Below are positions 1 through 6,254 of a DNA stretch of 6,508 bases, in pieces. Position numbers and translations under genes: made by a program. Source of the stretch: Elusimicrobiota bacterium (GTDB lineage Bacteria > Elusimicrobiota > Elusimicrobia > UBA1565 > UBA9628); the NCBI GenBank assembly GCA_028871595.1, contig JAGWMT010000183.1, positions 1 to 6,508 on the forward strand, given 5' to 3'. The notes below the pieces were generated by a model, which did no database searches, had not been told where the DNA came from, and was given only the letters and a program-made list of their open reading frames with translations. Numbering within the stretch: position 1 is the stretch's first letter; the number at the start of each line of letters is the position of its first letter.

Positions 1-198
1 CGCGTGACCCGCACGGTCCGCCATCCGTTCTACCTGAAGGTGCAGACGAAGAGCAGCAAGTTCCACGTGCACGACGAGGGCAACCAGTCCCACGAGGGCG
101 ACGTCGTCGAGATCGCCAGCACGCGGCCCCTGTCCAAGCTCAAGCGCTGGCGCCTGATCCGCGTGGTCAAGGCCGCTCCTCGCGCCGAGGTCAAGTAA
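1..198 (+). CDS. rpsQ: 30S ribosomal protein S17 (5'-truncated by window edge)
   Basis: This is the C-terminal 65 residues of S17, a primary 16S rRNA-binding protein of the 30S body. The frame is already open at base 1, and the GTG at 4 is an internal Val codon, not the start: the reading [11 protein letters not shown] matches the middle of S17, so roughly 20 N-terminal residues lie outside the window. The diagnostic family block [16 protein letters not shown] lies near the C-terminus, and an HVHDEGN segment corresponds to the usual H-A-H-D-E-N region. The gene ends with TAA one base before the rplN start. Its last codons contain a GAGG (187-190) that probably serves as the rplN ribosome binding site, so translation of the two genes is likely coupled. 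Identity is secure; only the N-terminus is missing. Confidence 0.96.
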   Translation, partial: RVTRTVRHPFYLKVQTKSSKFHVHDEGNQSHEGDVVEIASTRPLSKLKRWRLIRVVKAAPRAEVK

Positions 199-199
199 C

Positions 200-568
200 A
201 TGATCCAGCTTCGAACCATGATCAACGTCGCCGACAACTCCGGCGCGCGCCGTCTGCAGTGCTTCCACGTGATGGGCGGCTCTTATCGCCGCTACGCCAG
301 CCTGGGCGACATCGTCGTCTGCTCCGTGGTGGACGCGCTGCCCAACGGCGCCATCAAGAAGGGAACCGTGGTGAAGGCCGTGGTGGTGCGCGTGAAGCGC
401 AACCTGCGCCGCCCCGACGGCTCCTACGTCAGCTTCGACGACAACGCCGCCTGCCTGGTGGACGACAAGAACGAGCCACGCGGTACCCGCGTGTTCGGAC
501 CCGTCGCCCGCGAGCTGCGCGACAAGGAATTTTTGAAGATCGTGTCCCTCGCTCCGGAGGTCGTCTAA
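200..568 (+). CDS. rplN: 50S ribosomal protein L14
   Basis: L14 binds 23S rRNA and sits at the subunit interface, where it contributes to a bridge with 16S rRNA. The product is 122 residues, the standard bacterial length. It opens with the near-invariant [17 protein letters not shown] block (residues 1-17). It continues with GDIVV (about 36-40), the basic stretch [25 protein letters not shown] (about 60-83), and the closing family signature [13 protein letters not shown] (about 95-107). The start at 200 is the only one giving a full-length protein. It follows the rpsQ stop by one base and has GAGG nine bases upstream. No tail or insertion is present, in contrast to L5 and S5 further along. 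The next gene, rplX, starts one base after this stop. Confidence 0.98.
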   Translation: MIQLRTMINVADNSGARRLQCFHVMGGSYRRYASLGDIVVCSVVDALPNGAIKKGTVVKAVVVRVKRNLRRPDGSYVSFDDNAACLVDDKNEPRGTRVFGPVARELRDKEFLKIVSLAPEVV

Positions 569-569
569 G

Positions 570-896
570 ATGATGAAGTTCAAGATCAAGAAGAAGGACA
601 AGGTCATCGTCATCTCCGGCAAGGACAAGGGCAAGACGGGAGAGGTCCTCGAGATCATCCCCGGCGGCGAGTTCAAGCCGACGCGCGTGCTGATCTCCAA
701 GATCAACATCGTGACGAAGCACAAGAAGCCGACCCAGACCGACGCCGGCGGCCTCGTGAAGGTGGAAGCTCCCCTCGCGATGTCGAAGGTCATGCTCATC
801 GATCCGAAAACCAATAAGCCCACGCGCGTGCGCATCAAGTTGCTGGCGAACGGCGACAAGGTCCGCGTGGCCAAGTCCGGCGAAACGATCGCCTAA
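570..896 (+). CDS. rplX: 50S ribosomal protein L24
   Basis: L24 is an early-binding 23S rRNA protein that helps nucleate 50S assembly and lies near the exit-tunnel opening. The product is 108 residues, within the usual 100-110 range. The KOW motif lies near the N-terminus (about residues 9-36), with the characteristic [16 protein letters not shown] run. Further conserved elements are the [11 protein letters not shown] block (about 49-59) and a GG-V-x-x-E-A-P-L segment before [13 protein letters not shown]. Two consecutive ATG codons (570 and 573) are possible starts. GGAGG at 556-560 is 9 bases from the first and 12 from the second, so I chose 570, but a one-residue shift cannot be excluded. 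The gene begins one base after the rplN stop. Confidence 0.97.
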   Translation: MMKFKIKKKDKVIVISGKDKGKTGEVLEIIPGGEFKPTRVLISKINIVTKHKKPTQTDAGGLVKVEAPLAMSKVMLIDPKTNKPTRVRIKLLANGDKVRVAKSGETIA

Positions 897-906
897 AGGA
901 AGCAGG
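896..906 (+). promoter_or_regulatory. Ribosome binding site of rplE supporting the extended start
   Basis: The 18-base gap between rplX and rplE holds two overlapping purine-rich elements: AAGGAAG (896-902) and AGCAGG (901-906), the latter 8 bases before ATG 915. This site supports starting L5 at 915 and not at the internal in-frame ATG codons at 1074 or 1083, which would give a normal-length L5. Upstream of 1074 I see no comparable SD sequence at suitable distance. Confidence 0.6.
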
Positions 907-914
907 TTAACATC

Positions 915-1634
915 ATGGCTGAAAAGACTCCCGACGAAAAAGCGGCGAAGGCGGCGAAAGCCGCCGCGGCCGCGAAGAAGGCCGGACTCGAGAAGCAGTC
1001 CGCCGCCAAGAGCGCCGGCCCGGCGTTCGCGGTCAACGAGGACGGCCGCGAGGTCGCCCACCCGACGCCGCGCATGAAGTCCATGTACAAGGACGAGGTG
1101 ATCCCCGCCTTGATGGAGAAGCACGGCCTGAAGAACCTCCACCAGGTCCCGCGCCTGAAGAAGATCGTCGTGAACATCGGCGTCTCCGAGGCCCGCGACA
1201 ACGTGCAGACCCTGGACAACGCCCGCGAGGAGCTGGCGCTGATCACCGGCCAGCTGCCGCAGGTGCGCAAGGCCACGAAGTCCATCTCGAACTTCAAGCT
1301 GCGCGAGGGCATGCCCATCGGCGTGCGCGTGACGCTGCGCGGCGACCGCATGTGGGAGTTCCTGGACCGCCTGATCACGGTGGCCATCCCCCGCATCCGC
1401 GACTTCCGCGGCCTGGAGCCTCGCGGCTTCGACGGCTCCGGCAACTTCAATCTGGGTCTCAAGGAACAGCTGATTTTCCCCGAGATCAACTCCGAGCGCG
1501 TGCCCACCCAGCGCGGCATGAACATCTCGTTCGTGATCGACGGCGGGAAGGACGCCTTGAGCCTCGACCTCCTCACGGAGTTCGGAATGCCGTTCAAGAA
1601 GCCGGCCGCGGCCGCCGCGGCGGGGAGAAACTGA
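915..1634 (+). CDS. rplE: 50S ribosomal protein L5 with N-terminal Ala/Lys-rich extension
   Basis: L5 binds 5S rRNA and the central protuberance, and contacts S13 and P-site tRNA. The core runs from about residue 54 ([16 protein letters not shown]) to about 228. It includes [14 protein letters not shown], a [18 protein letters not shown] block, and the [20 protein letters not shown] signature. At 239 residues it is about 60 longer than the usual 179-180. The excess is mainly an N-terminal extension of about 53 residues whose first 40 contain 16 Ala and 8 Lys, plus a short C-terminal tail (K-K-P-A6-G-R-N). The start at 915 has a good SD and the frame is open and GC-biased throughout, so the extension looks genuine. 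Internal ATG codons at 1074 and 1083 would give an ordinary L5 and remain alternatives. Confidence 0.95.
   Translation: MAEKTPDEKAAKAAKAAAAAKKAGLEKQSAAKSAGPAFAVNEDGREVAHPTPRMKSMYKDEVIPALMEKHGLKNLHQVPRLKKIVVNIGVSEARDNVQTLDNAREELALITGQLPQVRKATKSISNFKLREGMPIGVRVTLRGDRMWEFLDRLITVAIPRIRDFRGLEPRGFDGSGNFNLGLKEQLIFPEINSERVPTQRGMNISFVIDGGKDALSLDLLTEFGMPFKKPAAAAAAGRN
1605..1621 (+). promoter_or_regulatory. Possible GC-rich hairpin abutting the rpsZ ribosome binding site
   Basis: The octamer GCCGCGGC, itself a palindrome, occurs twice (1605-1612 and 1614-1621) with one base between. The RNA could fold with 1605-1610 pairing to 1616-1621 around a five-base loop. The rpsZ SD, GGGGAGA (1622-1628), begins immediately after the stem. 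The structure lies inside the poly-alanine codons at the end of rplE. It may therefore be a by-product of GC-rich Ala codons and not a selected element. It has no following T-run, so it is not a canonical terminator. Confidence 0.25.
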
Positions 1635-1635
1635 C

Positions 1636-1821
1636 ATGGCGACGACAGCCTGGCGCGCAAAGATGGTCAAGACGCCCAAATTCTCGACTCGGCATCGCAA
1701 CCGCTGTCAGATCTGCGGACGGCCCCGCGCGGTCTACCGAGACTTCGGTCTCTGCCGCATGTGCTTCCGCAAAATGGCGCACGGCGGCCTTCTGCCGGGC
1801 GTAAAGAAATCCTCCTGGTAA
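1636..1821 (+). CDS. rpsZ: 30S ribosomal protein S14, zinc-binding (C+) type Z
   Basis: S14 binds 16S rRNA in the 30S head with S3, S10 and S19. The product is 61 residues, the length of the short zinc-ribbon form, as opposed to the roughly 90-100-residue C-minus form. The zinc ligands are visible as C24-x2-C27 and C40-x2-C43. They lie in the family pattern [25 protein letters not shown], and the protein ends with the typical G-V-K-K-S-S-W. The start at 1636 lies one base after the rplE stop and is preceded by GGGGAGA (1622-1628). In many bacteria a zinc-independent paralogue is kept elsewhere for zinc starvation; whether this genome has one cannot be seen here. Identity is certain from length and motif. 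Confidence 0.97.
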   Translation: MATTAWRAKMVKTPKFSTRHRNRCQICGRPRAVYRDFGLCRMCFRKMAHGGLLPGVKKSSW

Positions 1822-1827
1822 AATAAA

Positions 1828-2223
1828 ATGGATCCTATCTCCGACCTGCTCACCCGCATCCGCAACTCGAACGTCCGCCAGCACGACCGCGTGGACGTTC
1901 CGATGTCCAAGATGAAGCTGGAAGTGGTCCGCGTCCTCAAGGACGAGGGCTTCATCGCGAACTACAAGTCCCTGTACAACGGGACGAACAAGCGCGGCAC
2001 GATCCGCGTCTTCTTGAAGTACTCGCCGACGAAGGAAGCCGTCATCCGCGGCATCAAGCGCGTGTCGAAGCCCGGCCTGCGCATCTACCGCTCGCACACC
2101 GACATCCCGCGCGTGCGCGGCGGCTTCGCGGTGACGATCCTCTCCACCTCGCAGGGCATCATGACGGACCGCCAGGCGAAGGAAAAGAAAGTCGGCGGCG
2201 AGATTCTCTGCCAGGTCTGGTAA
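1828..2223 (+). CDS. rpsH: 30S ribosomal protein S8
   Basis: S8 is a primary 16S rRNA-binding protein of the central domain of the 30S subunit. In E. coli it also represses translation of its own operon. The product is 131 residues, the normal length. The N-terminal domain starts with the expected M-D-P-I-S-D-L-L-T-R-I-R-N (residues 1-13). The C-terminal domain carries the signature G-G-F-A-V-T-I-L-S-T-S-Q-G-I-M-T-D-R-Q-A and ends in G-G-E-I-L-C-Q-V-W. The start codon follows the rpsZ stop by six A/T bases, in the context TAAAATAAAATG. No SD sequence is present; the nearest upstream element is in fact TCCTCCT (1810-1816), the complement of an SD. Initiation probably depends on reinitiation or an unstructured A-rich leader. 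Whether this S8 regulates the operon is not visible from the sequence. Confidence 0.97.
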   Translation: MDPISDLLTRIRNSNVRQHDRVDVPMSKMKLEVVRVLKDEGFIANYKSLYNGTNKRGTIRVFLKYSPTKEAVIRGIKRVSKPGLRIYRSHTDIPRVRGGFAVTILSTSQGIMTDRQAKEKKVGGEILCQVW

Positions 2224-2228
2224 CCAAC

Positions 2229-2801
2229 ATGTCCCGAATCGGAAAGCAGCCCGTCGTTATTCCCAGCGGAGTCCAGGTCAAGATCGACGGCAACGTCGTG
2301 ACGGCCAAGGGCCCCAAGGGGGAGTTGAAGGATTCCCTCCATCCGTACGTGAAGGCCGAGATCAAGGACGGCAAGGTCCTCCTGTCGGCCGACATCTCCG
2401 TCGCCCGCGACGCCAGCGCCATCTGGGGCATGACCCGCGCGCGGCTGAACAATCTGGTGACCGGCGTGGCCACCGGCTACTCCAAGGTCCTGGAGATCCA
2501 CGGCCTCGGCTTCCGCGCCGAGGTCGTCGGCCAGAAGATGACCTTGGCCCTCGGCAAGTCCCACCCGGTGCAGTTCGAGGCGCCGAAGGGGATCACCTTG
2601 GCCATGGATCCCAAGAAGACCGTCATCACCGTTTCCGGCGTGAGCAAGGACATGGTCGGCGAGATCGCCGCCAAGATCCGCGAGCTCCGCAAGCCCGAGC
2701 CCTACAAGGGCACCGGCATCCGCTATCAGGGCGAGTACGTCCGCAAGAAGGCCGGTAAGACGGCCGCCGGCGCCAGCGCCGGAGCGGGAGGCAAGAAATA
2801 A
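2229..2801 (+). CDS. rplF: 50S ribosomal protein L6
   Basis: L6 binds 23S rRNA near the sarcin-ricin loop, at the base of the L7/L12 stalk. The product is 190 residues, about 10-15 longer than typical. It has the duplicated L6 fold: the first repeat spans about residues 1-80, beginning [12 protein letters not shown], and the second spans about 83-166. The family signature [11 protein letters not shown] lies at 156-166. After [10 protein letters not shown] the usual C-terminus is followed by a low-complexity A/G/S tail ending in G-G-K-K (about 176-190). The start lies 5 bases after the rpsH stop and has no recognisable SD, so it probably relies on coupling to rpsH. No in-frame alternative fits the family N-terminus better. 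Confidence 0.97.
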   Translation: MSRIGKQPVVIPSGVQVKIDGNVVTAKGPKGELKDSLHPYVKAEIKDGKVLLSADISVARDASAIWGMTRARLNNLVTGVATGYSKVLEIHGLGFRAEVVGQKMTLALGKSHPVQFEAPKGITLAMDPKKTVITVSGVSKDMVGEIAAKIRELRKPEPYKGTGIRYQGEYVRKKAGKTAAGASAGAGGKK

Positions 2802-2803
2802 CC

Positions 2804-3166
2804 ATGAAAGACAAATGGACCCGCTATGAGCACCGCAAACTGGCCACCCGCAAGCGTCTGTTCGAGCACCGCGGCGAGCGCCCGCGCCTGTCGGTGCACC
2901 GCAGCTTGAAGTACATCTACGCGCAGGTCATCGACGACGCCAAGGGCGTCACTTTGGCCACCGCGTCGTCGATGGACGAGAAACTGAAGGCCGGCGCCAA
3001 GTCCGCCAAGAGCATCGACGCCGCCAAGAAGGTCGGCGAAGCGATCGCCGCGGCGGCGATCAAGGCCGGCGTCAAGAAAGTGATGTTCGACCGCGGCGCC
3101 TACGTGTACCACGGCCGCGTCAAGGCCCTGGCCGACGCGGCGCGCGCCGGCGGACTCGAGTTCTAA
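2804..3166 (+). CDS. rplR: 50S ribosomal protein L18
   Basis: L18 binds 5S rRNA and, with L5, anchors it to the central protuberance. The product is 120 residues, as expected. The basic N-terminal tail (about residues 1-28, rich in Arg, Lys and His) leads to the conserved [20 protein letters not shown] (about 27-46). The C-terminal part has [44 protein letters not shown], an excellent family match. A GGGAGG at 2786-2791 within the end of rplF, 12 bases from the ATG, is the likely ribosome binding site. The start follows the rplF stop by two bases. Confidence 0.98.
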   Translation: MKDKWTRYEHRKLATRKRLFEHRGERPRLSVHRSLKYIYAQVIDDAKGVTLATASSMDEKLKAGAKSAKSIDAAKKVGEAIAAAAIKAGVKKVMFDRGAYVYHGRVKALADAARAGGLEF

Positions 3167-3180
3167 CGGAGAATGATTTA

Positions 3181-3786
3181 ATGAGCACCGAAACCCAGCC
3201 GGTCCCCCAGCAGCCCGTTCCTCCGCAGCCCCAATCCACCGAGCGCAATGAGCGCGGCGGCGGCGACCGCGGCGGAGAGCGCCGCGGACCCCGCGGCCCG
3301 CGCCGCGACCGCAACGCCCAGCGTGAGGAGGGCGGCTTCAAGGAGACCGTCGTCACCATCAACCGCGTCGCCAAGGTCGTCAAGGGCGGCAAGCGGTTCT
3401 CGTTCTCCGCGATCATCGTCGTCGGCGACGGCGCCGGCTCGGTCGGTTTCGGTCTCGGCAAGGCCAAGGACGTTCAGGCCGCCATCCTGAAGGGCAACGC
3501 GTCCGCCCGCAAGGCGATCATCAAGTTCGCGATGGTCGGAGACACCATTCCCCACGAGATCGTGGCCAAGTTCGGCTCCGGCGTGGTGTGGATGAAGCCG
3601 GCGGCGCCCGGAACGGGCGTCATCGCGGGCGGCGGCGTGCGCGCGGTGCTGGAAGCCGCGGGCATCAAGAACATCCTGACCAAGAGCCTGGGTTCGTCGA
3701 ACCCGTTCAACACCGTCGGCGCCACGTTCGAGGCCCTCAAGCAGCTCCGGACGAAGGAAGACATCGCGAAGCTCCGCGGCAAGTAA
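3181..3786 (+). CDS. rpsE: 30S ribosomal protein S5 with low-complexity N-terminal extension
   Basis: S5 contacts 16S rRNA near the mRNA entry channel and helps set decoding accuracy; changes in it can give spectinomycin resistance or ribosomal ambiguity in E. coli. The core is complete. The S5 dsRNA-binding-like domain spans about residues 53-118 ([21 protein letters not shown], then V-G-F-G-L-G-K-A). The C-terminal domain covers about 131-201, with [15 protein letters not shown]. The total of 201 residues exceeds the usual 165-175 because of residues 1-50. Positions 6-18 contain only Pro, Gln and Val, and positions 21-50 contain 10 Arg and 7 Gly. GGAG (3168-3171) sits 9 bases before the ATG, and there is no in-frame Met between it and the core, so this start is well supported. 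Confidence 0.97.
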   Translation: MSTETQPVPQQPVPPQPQSTERNERGGGDRGGERRGPRGPRRDRNAQREEGGFKETVVTINRVAKVVKGGKRFSFSAIIVVGDGAGSVGFGLGKAKDVQAAILKGNASARKAIIKFAMVGDTIPHEIVAKFGSGVVWMKPAAPGTGVIAGGGVRAVLEAAGIKNILTKSLGSSNPFNTVGATFEALKQLRTKEDIAKLRGK

Positions 3787-3807
3787 ACGACCGTGACGAA
3801 AAAAACC

Positions 3808-4272
3808 ATGACCACTAAAACTTTCAACCTGCACACGCTCGAAGCTCACCCCGGCTCGCGCCGCCGCCCGCTCCGTCTCGGCATGGGCGAAGGCTCCGGC
3901 ACCGGCCAGACCGCCACGCGCGGACAGAAGGGCCAGCGCTCCCGTTCCGGCGACGGCAAGCTGGTCGGCTTCGAAGGCGGTCAGACCCCGCTGCTGCGCC
4001 GCATCCCCAAGCGCGGCTTCACCAACGGCGCGTTCAAGGTGACCTACCAGGTCGTCAGCCTGGAGTCCCTGGAGACCGTTTTCAAGAACAAGACCGAGAT
4101 CGGCCTGGACGACCTCCGGGTGCACCGCTTGGTCAAGGGCCGCAAGCTGGTCAAGATCCTGGGAGACGGCGAGCTCAAGCGCAAGCTGAAGGTCTCCGCC
4201 CACGCGTTCTCGCAGAGCGCGAAGTCCAAGATCGAGAAGGCCGGCGGCACGGCCGAGGTCGTGAAGGCTTAA
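3808..4272 (+). CDS. rplO: 50S ribosomal protein L15
   Basis: L15 is a late-assembling 50S protein that threads a long extended N-terminal segment through 23S rRNA. Starting at ATG 3808 gives 154 residues, close to the usual 145-150. Near the N-terminus are L-H-T-L-E-A-H-P-G-S-R-R-R and the Gly-rich rRNA-binding stretch, then G-F-E-G-G-Q-T-P-L-L-R-R-I-P-K-R-G-F (about residues 53-70), the clearest family mark. The C-terminal domain follows through residue 154. An in-frame GTG at 3793 would add five residues and lies closer to the rpsE stop (6 bases instead of 21). Neither start has an SD, so the choice is uncertain; ATG was preferred for codon type and family fit. rpmD, which separates rpsE and rplO in many bacteria, is not present here. 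Confidence 0.94.
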   Translation: MTTKTFNLHTLEAHPGSRRRPLRLGMGEGSGTGQTATRGQKGQRSRSGDGKLVGFEGGQTPLLRRIPKRGFTNGAFKVTYQVVSLESLETVFKNKTEIGLDDLRVHRLVKGRKLVKILGDGELKRKLKVSAHAFSQSAKSKIEKAGGTAEVVKA

Positions 4273-4273
4273 A

Positions 4274-5611
4274 ATGGCCGGACTCGGCGATCTCTTCGAC
4301 GTCCCGGAACTGCGCAAGCGCATCGGCTACACGATGGGCGCGCTGGCGATTTTCCGGATCGGAGCCTCCATTCCGATCCCGGGCGTCAACGCCGACGCGA
4401 TCAAAGCCATCTTCAACGCCCAGTCCGGAAGCCTTTTGGGCTTCCTCAATACCTTTTCGGGCGGCGCTCTCGGGCGCTTCTCGATCTTCTCGATGGGCGT
4501 GATGCCGTACATCAACGCGTCCATCATCGTGAGCCTGCTGCAGGGCGCGCACGTGTTCCCCATGCTGGACCGCCTCGCCAAGGAAGGCGAACTGGGCCGC
4601 CGCAAGCTCAACAACTACACGCGCTACCTGACCTTGTTCCTGGCGATCTTCCAGAGCTTCGGCCTGACCTTGGCGATCACGAAGATGCCGGTCCCGGGCA
4701 ACATCCCCGTGGTGCCCAACCCGGACTGGTTCTTCTACTGCGTGACCGTCCTGACGCTGACCGCCGGCACCATCTTCGTGATGTGGCTGGGCGAGCAGAT
4801 CACCGAGGTCGGCATCGGCAACGGCGTGTCCTTGATCATCTTCGCCGGCATTGTCGAGCGCATCCCGTCGGGCGCGATGAACCTCTTCGAACTGGTGCGC
4901 TTGGAGGAGATCGGCCTGATCACCGCCTTGGCCATCATCGTCGCGTTGGTCGCGGTGATCGTCTGCGTGGTGTGGGTCGAGACCGCCCAGCGCAAGATTC
5001 CCGTCCAGTACGCCAAGCGCGTGGTCGGCCGGCGCATGTTCGGCGGCTCGCAGAGCTATCTGCCGCTGAAGGTGGACCAGTCGGGCGTCATCGCGGTCAT
5101 CTTCGCGGTCTCGTTGCTGGCCGTCCCGATGACCATGGCCCAGTTCTTCCCGCAGAGCGTCTTGGGACAGAAGGTCATGGAAATCATGAACCGCGGCAGC
5201 TGGATGTACGACGTGGTGTACGGGGCCTTGATCATCTTCTTCTGCTACTTTTACAACTCGGTCTCCATCAATCCCGAGGACCTGGCCGACAACCTTAAGA
5301 AGTCCGGCGGCTTCATCCCCGGCATCCGCCCCGGCGAGCCCACGGCCAAGTACATCGAGTGGATCCTGGAGCGCATCACCTTGGGCGGCGCGCTGTTCGT
5401 CGCGGCCATCGCCGTCCTGCCCGACGTCCTGCGCCGCAACTTCGCGGTTCCCTTCTTCTTCGGCGGCACCTCGCTGCTGATCGTCGTCGGCGTGGCCTTG
5501 GACACCATGGGCCAGGTGGAGTCGCATCTGATCATGCGCCACTACGAGGGCTTCCTCAAGAAGGGCCGCATCGCCGGGCGCTGGTTCAACATCGGGGAGC
5601 AGGGCGTCTGA
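4274..5611 (+). CDS. secY: Preprotein translocase subunit SecY
   Basis: SecY forms the protein-conducting channel of the inner membrane with SecE and SecG. It works with SecA for export and with the ribosome for co-translational insertion. The 445 residues fit the family. Ten hydrophobic segments are visible at roughly 18-38, 72-92, 116-136, 151-173, 180-198, 213-235, 270-290, 312-332, 366-384 and 393-412, with the plug region between the first two. Family landmarks are G-E-L-G-R-R-K-L-N-N-Y-T-R-Y (105-118), the cytoplasmic loop A-Q-R-K-I-P-V-Q-Y-A-K-R (238-249), and the next ribosome/SecA-contacting loop N-P-E-D-L-A-D-N-L-K-K-S-G-G-F-I-P-G-I-R-P-G (333-354). Arg352 in that loop matches the conserved Arg357 of E. 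coli. The start is one base after the rplO stop, with no clear SD. The stop overlaps the adk start by one base. Confidence 0.98.
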   Translation: MAGLGDLFDVPELRKRIGYTMGALAIFRIGASIPIPGVNADAIKAIFNAQSGSLLGFLNTFSGGALGRFSIFSMGVMPYINASIIVSLLQGAHVFPMLDRLAKEGELGRRKLNNYTRYLTLFLAIFQSFGLTLAITKMPVPGNIPVVPNPDWFFYCVTVLTLTAGTIFVMWLGEQITEVGIGNGVSLIIFAGIVERIPSGAMNLFELVRLEEIGLITALAIIVALVAVIVCVVWVETAQRKIPVQYAKRVVGRRMFGGSQSYLPLKVDQSGVIAVIFAVSLLAVPMTMAQFFPQSVLGQKVMEIMNRGSWMYDVVYGALIIFFCYFYNSVSINPEDLADNLKKSGGFIPGIRPGEPTAKYIEWILERITLGGALFVAAIAVLPDVLRRNFAVPFFFGGTSLLIVVGVALDTMGQVESHLIMRHYEGFLKKGRIAGRWFNIGEQGV

Positions 5612-5613
5612 TG
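5594..5613 (+). promoter_or_regulatory. adk ribosome binding region and secY-adk stop/start overlap
   Basis: GGGGAG (5594-5599) and AGGG (5601-5604) lie 11 and 6 bases before the adk ATG. The secY TGA (5609-5611) shares its last base with that ATG, giving TGATG. This arrangement typically supports translational coupling by terminating and reinitiating ribosomes. It also fixes the adk start, although the frame stays open upstream as far as 5359. Confidence 0.65.
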
Positions 5614-6252
5614 ATCGTCATCCTCCTCGGCGCTCCCGGCTCAGGCAAAGGCACGCAGTCCATGCGCCTGGCCGCCAAGTACGGCTTCACGCACCTCGCC
5701 ACCGGGGACGTGTTCCGCGCGGAGATCGCGCAGGGCACGGACTTGGGCAAGAAGGCGCAGGACTACGTGAAGTCCGGAAAGTTGGTCCCCGACAACATCG
5801 TCACCGAGATGGTCGCGGCGCGCTTGGACCCGAAGGGTCAATTTCTTTTGGACGGATTTCCCCGCAACATCGATCAAGCGCAGGCGCTTGATTCCATGCT
5901 GAAGAAGGCCGGGGCCTCGGTGAACCTCGTCTGCTCGCTGGCGTTGCCGACGGCCGAGGCGATTCGGCGCATGTCTTCCCGCCGGATTTGCTCGAACTGC
6001 GCCGAGGTTTACAACACGATCAGCCGTCCCACGAAAGTCGAAGGCGTTTGCGACAAGTGCGGCGGCAAGGTCATTCAGCGCGAGGACGACACGGAAACCA
6101 CGGCGGCCAAGCGCCTCATGGTGTTCGAAGATTTGACGCACCCGCTCGTCGCGTACTACCGGGCCGAGCAAGTTTTTCACGAGATCGACGCCGCGCAGCC
6201 TCCCGAGAAGGTCGAGGCCGCTCTGTCGACCGTGATCGCGAGCGCCAAGTAA
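5611..6252 (+). CDS. adk: Adenylate kinase with Cys4 (zinc-type) LID
   Basis: Adenylate kinase interconverts ATP + AMP and 2 ADP in the cytoplasm, balancing the adenylate pool. The product is 213 residues, the long bacterial form. The P-loop G-A-P-G-S-G-K-G-T is at 7-15 and the AMP-binding T-G-D-V-F-R at 31-36. D-G-F-P-R at 81-85 carries the AMP-site arginine. The LID covers about 122-159, with C127-x2-C130 and C147-x2-C150, expected to bind a structural zinc. R157 and R168 match the LID and core arginines R156 and R167 of E. coli. A methionine of the reading frame upstream (5359) is rejected because the P-loop must lie near the N-terminus. Several less common codons (for example TTT, CTT and TTG together near 5840) suggest weaker codon selection than in the ribosomal genes. 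Confidence 0.97.
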   Translation: MIVILLGAPGSGKGTQSMRLAAKYGFTHLATGDVFRAEIAQGTDLGKKAQDYVKSGKLVPDNIVTEMVAARLDPKGQFLLDGFPRNIDQAQALDSMLKKAGASVNLVCSLALPTAEAIRRMSSRRICSNCAEVYNTISRPTKVEGVCDKCGGKVIQREDDTETTAAKRLMVFEDLTHPLVAYYRAEQVFHEIDAAQPPEKVEAALSTVIASAK

Positions 6253-6254
6253 AC

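Noticed and set aside
896..960. S8 autoregulatory binding site at the rplX-rplE junction, as known in E. coli
   Set aside because: I could not find a convincing mimic of the 16S helix 21 S8 site around the rplE start. A structural covariance search would be needed before claiming it.
429..1700. Antisense open frame of 423 codons opposite rplN-rplX-rplE
   Set aside because: It spans three certain genes on the other strand, has skewed Leu/Arg/His/Val composition and no credible initiation site. It is a GC-content artefact.
1819..1824. TAAAAT upstream of rpsH as a -10 promoter element
   Set aside because: No -35-like hexamer lies at a suitable distance upstream, and the A/T run is better explained as the rpsZ stop plus the rpsH leader.
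3248..3490. 80-codon alternate-frame ORF inside rpsE
   Set aside because: Its Ala/Ser/Arg-rich translation is a frame shadow of the rpsE N-terminal coding sequence, with no SD and no recognisable domain.
3178..4323. Antisense open frame of 381 codons opposite rpsE-rplO
   Set aside because: Same artefact: repetitive A/L/G/D/R-rich translation and complete overlap with secure ribosomal genes.
4175..5542. Long antisense open frame of 455 codons opposite secY
   Set aside because: It is the mirror of a GC-rich coding gene: the product is rich in His, Asp, Gln and Arg, low in normal core residues and matches no family I recognise. The + strand gene is unmistakably SecY.
5359..5610. Upstream in-frame extension of adk by 84 codons
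   Set aside because: The extra sequence is an Arg/His/Pro-rich out-of-frame reading of secY. The P-loop must be near the N-terminus, and ATG 5611 has good SD elements.
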